A DNA stretch of 64,000 bases from Atrichornis clamosus (lineage: Eukaryota > Chordata > Aves > Passeriformes > Menuridae). Below the pieces are notes generated by a model. It ran no database searches, was not told the origin of the DNA, and saw only the letters and a list, made by a program, of their open reading frames with translations. The position numbers were made by a program, and so were the translations under genes. Numbering within the stretch: the stretch's first letter is position 1; the number at the start of each line of letters is the position of its first letter. The stretch is taken from assembly GCA_013400975.1 (NCBI GenBank), contig WBMZ01011651.1, positions 1 through 64,000 of the forward strand, written 5' to 3'. Below are positions 53,328-64,000 of this stretch, one piece after another.

Positions 53328-53503
53328 CTTATTGGAACAAGCTCCCCAGGGAAGTGGTGGAATCACCATCCCTAGAAGTGTTCAAAAAATGAGTGGATGT
53401 GGCACTTTGTGATATGGATTAGTAGGCATGGTGGTGTTTGTTCCAAGGTTGGACTTGATGGTCTTGGAGGTCTTTTTCAACCTTAATCATTCTATGATTC
53501 TAG
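53328..53503 (+). mobile_element. CR1 LINE fragment, 3' end
   Basis: It begins in the CR1 ORF2 terminus (GGAACAAGCTCCCCAGGGAA, GTGGTGGAATCACCATCCCT). It continues with GTTGGACTTGATGGTCTTGG and TTTTTCAACCTTAATC, and it ends in ATTCTATGATTCTAG. It is a 5'-truncated copy of about 175 bp in the + orientation. No coding potential remains. Confidence 0.95.
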
Positions 53504-56500
53504 ATTTTAACACCTCATGTTATTTCTTTTATAGATTTACCATTCTTTGTAGAACATGGTAATGAAAAGTACCTGCATCATTCAAGCAGTTTTCAATGCA
53601 GTTTGCATTCACTATATGTAACATACAGTAGGCTTTTTCTCATCCCATGGTGCCTGTAATCTGCATGTCTCTCTGGAGATGACAGGCAACAATTTACTAG
53701 CACCTGTGCAATTGCAACATCCAATCCTAACTCCTGAAATACAAAGTTTAGCTCTGTGACATACGGCAAGACATCCAAAAGTACCTATACCACCACTACA
53801 AAATCTGCCTGGAACCAGTCCTTTATCAACTCAAGTATCAGGGTCCTTCATTAATGTAAACTACTAATAGTTGAAGATTTTAATACAGATCTCTCTCCAT
53901 TGTACAATGTTAAACTGTTGTGAACTTCCTTTATGTTCACTGGTGACACACCTGGTAAATCCTGAAACTTTTTTTTTTTTTTTTTAAGAGGGAGAACTCA
54001 GGAGCAACAGAAAAGACTCCTTCATTCAAATAAAATAAGAAACTGAATCAGCTGTAAAAGATTCACAAGTGATCTGTGGGCAGAAGAACCGTAATTTATT
54101 AACATGGTATTTGACATCCTGAAAATTCATGTAAGTTGTAACAGCCCTCAATATAACTGAAAGTTAAGCAACATAAAATCTATTTATTGGAACAAGTTCT
54201 TGGTCAGTCAAGCAATGTTATGAAAGGGTGATAGAATGATGCATGCATCCCACTACAAAATTCCTAAAATTTCTCTAGGAGTAACAGCCAAGACATTAAC
54301 CGATTCTGTTAAATTCTTTCTTTCCTACTCTGCCTGTTCCTCCAAGCAATACCTGTAGGGACTTAAGATTCATAGTTGACATTTTTCAGTAATGTCCTTG
54401 GAGTGAAAAATGATCTTTGGCAAGCATGCAAAAAGACAAATACAAGCCATTGGCACTTATCGTAGCTTTTCATATAGTTACACAGTTCTATAGTAAGCAT
54501 TTTCACTGCTGTTCCTACAATCTGTTCCAAGAATCTCAGGAATTTACAAAGTGGGTTGTTGGGTTTTTCCTACAGTCAGGAACATGAGGAATCAATTCTT
54601 ATTCCCTGGGTACCCAATAATCCTTGACATTCTCAATTAACAACAGGAACAATAGCTGACATTACAATATTTATGATGATCCAAGATTTTTTTCAACCAC
54701 TTCCCTAAGCTGTTTCTTTGCCTTTTAACCCATCTCCCACCAATTATTACATAAGTTGGGACTCAGGTTTGGTATCATCTAAATTTTAAAATATGGTGGA
54801 GGTATTAAGGATAATTACCTTTCTCTGTGTTTTGTGCTAGGCAGGTGAAACCCAAAGGAGAGGCAGGAGAACTGAACCATTGTACATTCTGTTTGTCAGC
54901 AAATGGCTCAAAGCCAGACAGTCTCTGAACAGACACAGATCTTGGGGACATCTAGGGCTATTGCTGGGAAAAGAGGTGGTACTTAAGGGTACAAATTATA
55001 TAGATCCATGAGAAATCAGACTTACTCTACTTAATTTGTACGTCTTGGAAAAACTCAATCTAATTCCACGTTTTACTAAAAGGTTTGGTGTATCTGCCAG
55101 ATAAGACTTTTGTGTCTTTTCTCTATTTTAATGTGCACACCTAGTATTTGGAGGTCTCTTGCAAAGTAAAGTCTTGCTTTGTCTTGCAGATCTACACAGT
55201 AGTAAATCTGAATCTTGAATTGTCATGTCTAGTTTTCTTTCAGTGGCGTTGCTCTCAGCTTTCTCGTTATTCTTAGGCTACCTCAACAAGGAAAGGCTGT
55301 GCTAGAGCTGGCAGATCTTACTGCACATCTGAAACTCTGCCTGAAAGTTAGGACTCACTGTCAGTTCTCAGAACTTTACTGTTTTCCTGCATTGCAAACT
55401 TTGATTTTATCTCAGAAATCAGCATTCATAGTTTTGACAGCTTCACAACTTTTGAATCTAATTCAATCAACCATAGATACTTTTCGGTCATAATCAAACT
55501 AAGCCCTCCCCTCCTCCAGATTTTGCTAGGATTTGTGCAGGTATTCATTACTATAGATCAGTTCTTTGTGTATTCTCTTCAGAAGCAATTATGTGTATCA
55601 TACTGAATTGCCCTGTATCTTATCTGAATGCTCCTTCCAAGTGGAACGAAATCCTGCTTCTCATTTGGCTACATTTTTCTTTTCCTAGATGGCTAGTTTA
55701 TATGTCAGCAGTTACTTCTTTTCTCTGAGCTACCAGGATGATCACTCACTCTTCTATTAGTAAAATGCCCATCTTAATAAATCCTTTCCTATAGTGCTGT
55801 ACTAGCTTGTGCTCTAAACCTCTGCTATCTTCTGACCATCCTTGTACAATTTCAGCTTATGCTAGAAAAACTATGTAAGTTCCAGTGTAAAATTCTGTTA
55901 ATTTTGAAATTATAAAAGGAGCATGCTTCAGTACATAAGTTTCATACTCATCAATATCTCTTTCATGTAATATTGATCTGTTTATCACCCTACACAAGAA
56001 ATCCATATTTCCTCCCTTATTTATATTCTACAGAAAATTCTTATCCCTGTAGCTTCAGCATCAGATGTACAACTTTAGCTGGGAGTAAATGGAAAAGTTT
56101 CTACAATGTGAGCAAATCTGGAACTCTTGCAGGATTTATAGGTACACTTCAAACAACCAAAGTGGAACTAGTTCTAACTAATTCATTTTCAAACTTGAAA
56201 TATTTTCTTCCACAGCAAAAATGATCTCAGGGAATGTACAACTGACTGTTCTTGAGGACACTCAGGTCTGTATTTCCAACTTTGCTAAAAATAAACCTGT
56301 CAGGGCAGATCCTTTGCATTTGCTTGCCATTTGTTTGCCAGTGTGCAAAGTAAATCTTCCATCTGATTCTCAATATCAACAAAGCTCCTAATACAGCATG
56401 TGATGTCTCCATTCTATACAAGGATGTGAAGAATTAATTTATTAAATGTGCTTATGAAAATATAGTTCATAAGGTGGGTCAGGTAGGTCAGCTCATCCTT

Positions 56501-58474
56501 CCAGTAGCCTGTGTAGAAGGGCAAATACTTATTCTTAGCAGGAAAAAAAAAAAGAGGGAAGGGATGTCATTCAGCACTTCCATCACTGGTTTTAATGCCA
56601 TGTGAGATTGTCACTCTTGCTAAGGATCACAGAGACAAATCTGTTGCAATATTACTTTTGTGAGGGGATTTTTATTTTCACAAGCAAAAGTTTTCAAGCA
56701 CCAGGAGGCTGATCAACTACACAGAAGCTTTTAAAGCTGCTTTGGTTCCTTGGATTCCATGAGCGCTTGAGTGACTACCCTCGAATAGAGGTGATTCAAA
56801 ACAGTTTCTGTGGTGCTCTCCTTGTGGTGGGAAGCAACTCAGTTACAAAGATGTCAAGGGCAGCTCCAGGAAAGGCAGGGCAGAAAGTGAGCAGGTGTAC
56901 AAATCTAACAAATCAGAGGAAAAGATTTCTCTTACCTGCAGTGCTCCATTATTTTTCCTTCACAGCAAGCAAAGAGCAGCCAGCAGACCCAAGAGAAAAG
57001 ATGCTGCTCCAGGCAGCCCCTGATTAGTCAGCTTTAAATCAAATCTATATCTGCAACACCAGTCTATGTCCCACCCTTTTAGTAAGATCAGAAACACATT
57101 TCAACAAACCAGGGATTTAATGAGCCATTTGTAAAAGCCCAAAACACACAGGAGTTATTGATACTTGGCCTGATGAGCCCCTACTACACAACCAGGTTGC
57201 TGCCCAAGGTTTAGCATCTGCAAGCCAGATTGAAAGCGTAATTAATACCAACATGGATTAGGGCAGAGTTTATTCTGAATGAGGTACAAGCTTGTACTCA
57301 GTAGCATCTACAGGAAGAGGAACTTCTTATGTAGACAGTTGATCTCACAACTCAGACACATACAAGAAATCAAAGAGAATTTTATAACATCATTCACTTT
57401 ACCTTTGTTTTCTTTCCTCATGTACAATAAAAAAATAGCTACAGGCAGCTGGCTGCACTATTTGGATGATAATTTAAACCTCAGTTTTCTGGTAGAACGC
57501 CAAGTCTTTGGTTCTGTAAAATCCAGAAAATACAGAACAGTCTTTGGGACATACTCTTACTCTGTAATTCCATGGAAAATCTAATGTGAATATAACTTTC
57601 TGCTGTATTTGCAGCCTATTCAAAGTGGTCTTGTACTAATGCAAAAAAGTCTTAAGCAGAAGTGAAACTTACTGGTCTATTTTCAGCATGCATGCCCCAA
57701 GATGAGTGATCAGCCAAACACTGCTAATGATGAGAAGTAAATGGTTTTCATTCTTTCAATAGCAGATGGCAACTTCAACATTTTATTGTGGTTTTTATAG
57801 TGATAACATCCTCTTAGAATAAAATAATAGCCTAATTAAGGAAGTAAATGTGTCCATAAATATATGCATAAAAAAATAAATGGCCTCATATTTCTGTGTG
57901 AGTAGGAAGTAACAAGGAAAAAAGTGTTAAGAGGTTGATCTGTACCATTTTGTTAAGTTGCTACAAGGTGGAGGAAAAGGAAAGGGGATTGCATACATTG
58001 TAGTGCCTGCATTTACATCAAACCCATTGGATAAATAATGCTTGTAAAAGAGTTTGTTGAACCAGATCCTCACAGAGCTTTAGTCTTTAGTGGAAATTTA
58101 AAAACTCATTTGATTTGAGAGGACTGTTTGATGAAGGTGGAAAGAATGAAAGGGCTTTTTGATAATCAGGGTTTAAGCTGACAGGAAACAAATGTTAACT
58201 TACTAGAGGTCACTTCACCTCCATATGACAGGCATTCATTGTGGAGGAATCACAGTCTAAGCTGTGGACAGTGACTCCTGTAAAGGAACAGAAGGTTCCT
58301 TCCATTAACCAGAACTCCAAGAATAATCCAAGTGACAATGCTTTGAATCAGAAAGCAGAGGTGATTTGCATCTAACTAGGTATCTAAAAGTTTTGTGAGA
58401 AATCAGTTAGAGCTTGGAGTTGGAAATAAAACATAAATGAAAGTAAACCTGCACATCATTATCATAACAGAACT
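53504..58474. other. AT-rich non-coding sequence
   Basis: No exon, RNA gene or further CR1 was recognised. A T17 run lies at 53969-53985. Frames such as 57279-57584 (+, 101 codons) have no known domain. Confidence 0.5.
53969..53985. repeat. poly-T run (T17)
   Basis: This is an uninterrupted run of 17 Ts. No retrocopy body was recognised next to it. Confidence 0.9.
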
Positions 58475-58660
58475 GGTCATGAGTTCTCCAGAAGTCCAGT
58501 GTAGAAGTTTTGTTGATGCCCCTCCTTGTTTCACTGAATATTGAAGACTCTATTATTTCATGGTCACTGTACCCCAGATGGTCTCTGACCACCACATCTC
58601 CCACCAGGCCTTCTCTGTAAACAGCAGGTCTGTAGCATGATATAACGTGGACTTCCCATT
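58475..58660 (-). mobile_element. CR1 ORF2 fragment (endonuclease-side / linker region)
   Basis: The minus-strand translation contains REGLVGDVVV, HLGYSDHEIIE, and RRGINKTSTLDF in that order. This is the hallmark stretch that follows the apurinic endonuclease core in CR1 ORF2, where SDHE belongs to the endonuclease SDH motif region. Just upstream, DLLFTE lies in another frame, so there is at least one frameshift. No reverse transcriptase or CR1 tail adjoins on the 3' side. This is therefore an internal piece of an old, rearranged insertion, separate from the copy at 60.7-61.6 kb. Confidence 0.85.
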
Positions 58661-60697
58661 TTCTCCAAGGGCAGCAAAGCATCTAGGACGTTCCGTTCTC
58701 ACCATGTCAAAACAGCACCTACAAATCTTGTAATAAGTACTGAAGTCTTCTGAATGGTCCTTTCCACCCTGGTGTTGAGAAGGTGTCCAATGTCTTCTCA
58801 GTTCCAAGGCAAGATAATGGCATAGGGAAAATGTAAGCAAATACCTCCCGGTTCCCTACAGTTATTCTGACTGCTCCTGCTTGAATCTCAGATTGGTGCA
58901 TGTAGTTTCACTGAATATGTCTACCCAGCTCTTCCTCAGATTATTCTGTTTGGCACTTGGGATGGCAAGTCCCCACATCAGGCTTATTCAGCCTTTGCTC
59001 TGATCTGGAGAAACAACCTGTAAGAGCATGAAAGAAGTTTGTTCCCCGTGACCTGTTAAGCTTCTGGCCACTGTCAGGGATTGATATATGACTTATTAAT
59101 ACCAACTTTGATGATGGATTTCAATTTAGAATTTGGGCAGTGACTTGTCTGAGTACTGAGGTGTGAAAATTTAACACAAATTTATCAGTCCTTTCTCTCG
59201 TGCATTTGTCTGTCAATATGGCTTCTCCGGCCTACTCTGAGAAAGTGAACTGATTTGTCACAGCCTGTAATTATTATTGGAGGAAGAGCAGGCAGCATTT
59301 TGAAACCTCAAAAAATTACAGGAATAATTTAAATTATCAACAGGTTCAGTCACACCCTGGCACATGAAACCGAAAACACAAAAATTTTCTGTGATGCGCA
59401 ATCATTATCCTCCTCTGATGGCGGTATTAAATTGTACACAATGGCAAGAAAAGCAAAGAGCCCAAACCAACCGACTGCTGTGATAAGAGTGAAAATCCTG
59501 AAGTGAACAGGACTGCAGTGGGATTGTGACATTTTAATGATAGTTTAGAAATAAAAGTGGAGATAGTCAGTCTTCTATTCATTCTCTTTCTGTGCGAATA
59601 GCAGTCACCTGATGGAAGCATAAGGTAAAATTCATCCTCTAGACTTTCAGTTTTGTAGAAAGAGATTTAAGAAACTATTTTAAATCAAATATTTTGTATC
59701 TGAAAATAATTTTATGTGTTTTAGTTTTGCTTCTACAAAATTTTGTCTATAATCAATGATACAAACACATTGCACATAGCCCTGCTTTCTTCCGGTTTTT
59801 TTCCCCAAAGCTCACAGGATCTGAGCCATACCTAATGACTCATAAACCCCCAAAATAATATCTTCCTAAATTTTTAATTCATGATGTAAGGCTAGAAATT
59901 CTGTCAGTCTGACATCAAACTGTTATAATAGGCTGTTCAATACAAAATTGTAGCTATCGGGCTAAATTAGTAACTATTGTTTTGCAATTGAAATTGATGG
60001 AACTATGAAGGTAGATTAAGGTAGGGAGAGAAAGTGTGCCTGAGAATAGGTGAGGAAGGTTTAGAAAGCAGAGAGATATCATAGCTGTACTAAGGAAGCA
60101 AGTTCTGTTAAAAATGTGAAGTTTCAGTCATTGCAGCCTCTAGGTTGCCTTCAGGACTCATTAAAAACAGTTTTTGTCACTTCCACTAGGGCTTTAGGAA
60201 GCTAAGAGCTTTGAAAAGCTTTTTAAAAATATATCTTATATCCAGGCAAAATGTAGTTTTGAGACCGTAGCAGAAGAAAGTGTAGAGTAGAGGATATTTC
60301 ACAGAGTGCCAAAGGAAGGAAATTAAATATGCATGTATGGGTTTCAGGGAGGATCTGTAACATAAAAAGGCCTATTTATGGAACATTATATTTGCCTTAC
60401 ACCTAATCATACCACAAGATTTCTTGGTTTAGTTCAGGAAACAAAAGGTTTTGTAATATCTGTTTGCTTTATATAGTTGCATAAAATAGTAAAACTGAGG
60501 TAACAGTACCCAGGCTGTAATTATTAGAAAGCATCAGACAACTGGCACCAAGTCTGCAAATGGTCAGGCCAAAATTGGCTGGCTTTTGCCTGTGAGAAGA
60601 AGCAACACCTTGGACCACACTCACCCTGGCCCATGCTTAAGGGCCTGCAGTAGCAGTTGTACACCAGAGGCTAGATGTCCACTTCCAGCCTTCCTCA
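58661..60697. other. non-coding sequence between CR1 copies
   Basis: No known exon was recognised. It includes the CpG-retaining hydrophobic open frame at 59350-59532 (-), listed separately. Confidence 0.45.
59350..59532 (-). other. candidate short ORF with one membrane segment, unidentified
   Basis: The 60-codon minus-strand frame starts at ATG and ends at TGA. It encodes one strongly hydrophobic segment (around residues 13-33, containing TAVGWFGLFAFLAIVYNL) followed by an acidic stretch (PPSEEDND). The DNA keeps about five CpGs in 225 bases of an otherwise CpG-poor region. An acceptor-like CCCACTGCAG with a pyrimidine-containing lead-in lies just inside the frame, so the real coding part, if any, could begin there. 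No convincing splice donor is visible. I do not recognise the protein, and a chance ORF is the most likely explanation. Confidence 0.15.
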
Positions 60698-61644
60698 TGG
60701 AATCATAGAATGGTTTGGGTTGGAAGGGATGTTAAAGATCATTTAGTTCCAACCATGATGCCTTGGGCAGGGACACCTTCCACTAGACCAGGCTCTTCAA
60801 AGCCCCCTCCAACCTGACCTTGAACACTTCCAGGGATGGGACATCCAGAGCTTCTCTGGGCAACCTTTTTTCAGTGTCTCACCCCCATACACATTAAAGA
60901 ATTTCTTCCTAATATCTAATCTAAACCTACTCTCTTTCAGTTTAATACCATTATCTCTTGTGCTATCACTAGACTCTCTGATAAACAACCCATCCCTATC
61001 CTTGTAGGTCCACTTTAGGTACTGGAAAACTTACGTATGACTTCCCTGGGGTCTTCTCCAGGCTGAACAATCCCAACTTTCTCAGCCTGTCTTCATAGCA
61101 GAGGTGCTCCAGTCCTCCTTTGGACCCACTCCAACATGTCCATGTCCTTGTTATGTTGGGGACCACAGAGCTGGGCACAATACTCAGGTGGTGTCTCACG
61201 AGAGAAGAGAAGAGAGAGAGAATCCCCTCCCTTACGCTGCTGATGAAGCAGCTTTTGGTGCAGCCCAGCACACGGTTGGTTGTCTGGGCTGCAAGTGCAT
61301 GTTGCAGTCATGCGGAGCTTCTCATTCAACAGCTCCTTCCAGTCCCTCCCCTCAGGGCTGTTCTCCATCCATTCTGTGCCCAACCTGTGCTGGTACTTGG
61401 GATTGCCCCAACCCAGGTACAGAACCTTGCACCTCGCCTTGTTGAACTTCATGAGGTTTGCACAGCCCCGTCTCTCAAGCCTGCCACAGTCCCTCTGGAC
61501 GTCATCCCTTCCCTCCAGTCTGTCCACCACATCACACAGGTTGGTGTTGGCACCAGCCTTGCTGAGGGTGCTCAGTCCCACTGTCCATGTCACCAACAAA
61601 GGTATTAAACAGTGCTGGTCCCAATACCAACCCCTGAGGAATGC
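60698..61644 (-). mobile_element. CR1 LINE, longest copy, reverse transcriptase end to 3' tail
   Basis: Read on the minus strand, this is a 5'-truncated CR1 of about 950 bp. The frame at 61093-61599 shows ORF2 words such as NLMKFNKARCKVLYLG and MDMLEWVQRRT. A second frame (60996-61271) continues with LEHLCYEDRLRKLGLFSLEK. A third (60797-60988) carries RFRLDIRKKFF, so several frameshifts have killed it. The 3' end reads on + as GGAATCATAGAATGGTTTGG, which is the CR1 tail. The 5' end stops near 61644 after AACCCCTGAGGAATGC, inside the reverse transcriptase region. No target duplication was checked reliably. An internal AGAGAAGAGAAGAGAGAGAG-like run at about 61201-61220 is local slippage within the copy. 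Confidence 0.97.
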
Positions 61645-62815
61645 ATTAAACAGCTGTCAACCCAGGCTATCTTAATCTTGAAAAATAAAAACCAAAGCAG
61701 TGGTCACCAAGCCAAAATGGCATCAGATTCACAGCCTGAAGACTTATCTAACAGGTTTGATATGTTCTTGGACTTTAACCATCTGCAAATGAACAGTCTA
61801 ATTGGAGTTCTGAGACTTCATAGTGTCTCAGTCTCACAGGTACTCCCATCACAGTGGCCTCATCTACTGCTGCAGTAGATCCAATGTGAGCAATAGTGAG
61901 GATTTTGGGGAGACAGATCCCATGTTTGAACACACTAGGGAATACATGCATAGTTGCTTCATTTTGAGGGAAAAGCTCTAGAGTTTGAAAGTACTGCAGC
62001 CAGAGACCTGTATAGCTTCATTAGCACAGAAGAGCTGAAGAGCTGAGAACAGTCCCTTTTAACCAGTGCCTGCCTGTACGACTCAGCGTACCAGGCAGTG
62101 GCCATAACTTCTTGAGCTTGCAAGTCATTCAAAAAATAACCGAAGTTTAGTAGTACAATAAACATGACTGTCACTGATTACATGTCTCAGAAGAAATACC
62201 ATCACTATGAACCATAGTCTCGTGAGGTCTGCCTTCAGTTCTACTCCACTGTATCATGTTGTTATCAGCTCTTCCTCAAATCATTCTCTCTTCCAAAACT
62301 GCCTACATTCTCTTGCTAAAGCTAATACTGCAAATAGTACATTGACAAATTAATAGACTTATCAGAAGGGCTTTTAAAAAATGCCTTTTTCCACACCCCA
62401 AAAAGGCTAGAGGAAGAGTAATCATGGCTTCAAATATTCATATTTTGTTCCCCTTTGCCTTGATGAAATATATTACTTTTTTATAGCATATGAATGAGAC
62501 CAGGTACCTTTCCATGCCAGAGAGAGTGCTAATGAAATATACTTCTGCCTTCAGCAGCTGCAAAATAAGATAACCAAAACAGTACTGGGATTCCGGTTGG
62601 AAAACAATGCAGTCCAGGATTTTTCAGTTTATCATGGGAATTTAATAGACTCAGCCGAAGATGAGCACTTCTAGCAGCTTTTCAAATGTTTTTCTAACAC
62701 CAGTTTGCTCTGGTGCACTGTTGAAACTATGTCAGCTATTAGATCTAAGGAAGTACTTTCTGCAAGGATCTGCGATCATATTTGCATTTCACTGGCTCAG
62801 TTAAAAAGACCCTTA
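61645..62815. other. AT-rich non-coding sequence
   Basis: No exon, RNA gene or repeat was recognised. Confidence 0.5.
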
Positions 62816-63325
62816 CTTAAGAACTGGCTCCAGTGACCTGGTGTGAGGGAGCAGAGGAGAGCTGCTGTGGAAGGGAAGGTGAGCTGGGAGCCGAGGGTGA
62901 CAGCAGGGCAGCAGGGCAGTGCCCTCACCAACAAGGATGCAGTCCCACCCTACCCGAGAAGGTCTGGTGACACTACACAGGGTCAGAGGACAATCCAGTG
63001 CTTGCCAGACAAGTCTTCAGGGATGTAACAGATCAAAAGCAACCCAGAGATTGAGATCAGGGAATCTGGCTCAGGAAGGTACATGGCCAGACTACATAAC
63101 TGCAACATACCTCAGGCAAGGACTGAGGAAGGGCTTGAGCCTAAAAGGGTGCCTGCAGGGAGGCCTCTCACAGCCCCATCTCACAGAGCTCCTTGCACAG
63201 CAGCCTCACTCCTGGTTACAGGTGCAGGAATTAGAGCTGACCATGACACAAGCAGACAAAGTCCTCACAGGGGGCAAGGGCTGTGCCCAGGGCTCTGACT
63301 ACTGAAGCCCAGGAGGGATAATAGA
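62816..63325. repeat. unidentified GC-rich block, repeat-like
   Basis: The block is GC- and purine-rich but CpG-poor, with short internal echoes such as GCAGGGCAGCAGGGCAGTG. Its open frames (62919-63305, 128 codons, and others) are in overlapping frames and Gln/Ser/Leu/Arg-rich without a domain. The abrupt composition change and CpG loss are what an old methylated interspersed repeat shows, but I cannot assign a family. Confidence 0.3.
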
Positions 63326-64000
63326 GAGGATTTGCTTATCTACAAGGGATGCAAGCAGGTTTAACAGAGGTAGAAGTTGTTTCTTTTGAGTGCCTCACTC
63401 ACATTAAACCAGTTTTATCAGTTAAACATGCATTGACAAGTTTATAGTAACAGTCAATCCCCAAGTGATCCACTTTGATGAGAATTTTTTTTTATCACAG
63501 AAAGAAAGTTGTGGTGGTAGCTCTTCCTCTTAGCCAAATGTTCATGAGTCATACCTGAGATAGTTGATAATCCAGAGAGTGATAGCTGGAAGTAATGGCA
63601 TTACAGATTCAGTTAAATTAACAGTAATTTTAATACTTGCCTGATTTAACATTTGCACAATTAACTGCCTGTTCTCTGATATCCTTGAGCAACACACTTC
63701 AGTTCATCCAGCAACACAGGACAGACAACAGTTTCAGAGGCCATGGGGATTTGTAAGTGCAGAGACACACTTCTATGTGAGAGGAGGCATAGCTGCAGCC
63801 TGTCTTTCTTCTCCCATGGAAATTCAATCTTAAAGCTCCTGACTTCTGCAAGTACAAGCTGAGATGTTGAGCTGGTTGGACCAAGAGCACACAATATCAA
63901 ACAGACACTCCTCTCAGGAAGCAGAGATGGGCTGGGTGTGCTGCATACTTCCAGCTGGACCATGCTGAATTCAAAGAAATTCTCATAATGCTTGTTTATG
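63326..64000. other. non-coding sequence to window end
   Basis: No exon was recognised. The minus frames at 63661-63963 (100 codons) and 63699-63890 overlap each other and show no known domain. Confidence 0.4.

Noticed and set aside
61104..61675. Three + strand frames of 113-162 codons
   Set aside because: They are the antisense of the CR1 ORF2 remnant, which reads on the minus strand.
1..64000. CRISPR array, operon, phage or other prokaryote-type system
   Set aside because: The window is vertebrate nuclear DNA with CpG depletion and avian CR1 copies. The only tandem array has 64-bp units with no spacers.

Overview
The window looks like bird nuclear DNA. It is AT-rich and strongly CpG-depleted outside one island, contains no convincing multi-codon exon, and carries CR1 LINE fragments. 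Three of the CR1 copies end in the ATTCTATGATTC-type tail typical of avian CR1. An LTR and old MIR-like SINE remnants complete the repeat content. The species cannot be named from the sequence alone.

Layout. Positions 1 to about 725 are a dense CpG island cut by the left edge of the window. It has GC boxes, an NRF1-type palindrome and an E-box, so it is most likely the promoter and first-exon zone of a gene. Either the gene body lies to the left (minus strand) or the rest of this window is a very long first intron or the intergenic flank. From about 726 to 64000 I could not recognise any exon of a known protein. The open frames there are short and unrelated to families I know, or they are CR1 remnants.

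Repeats in order: CR1 3' end at about 1600-1825 (+); possible CR1 scrap near 3.4 kb; perfect 14-bp inverted repeat at 3841-3873; probable solo LTR of an endogenous retrovirus at 12029-12516 (+); CR1 scrap at 14.4 kb; a locally duplicated 150-bp sequence at 32.53 and 33.62 kb; a three-copy 64-bp minisatellite at 39811-40002; CR1 at 43270-43720 (+), with its ORF2 end nearly readable; a MIR-like SINE near 46.2 kb; CR1 tail at 53328-53503 (+); CR1 endonuclease-side fragment at about 58475-58660 (-); and the longest CR1 copy at 60698-61644 (-).

Unexplained segments worth a second look are a CpG-retaining patch with an open frame and an immediate polyadenylation signal (21.1-21.5 kb), a strand-asymmetric purine-rich tract just before it, a CpG-retaining hydrophobic ORF at 59.35-59.53 kb (-), and an unidentified GC-rich block at 62.8-63.3 kb. 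No operon, CRISPR array, integron or new gene system is visible, and I do not claim one. All calls rest on reading by eye; homology and expression data would be needed to settle the low-confidence ones.
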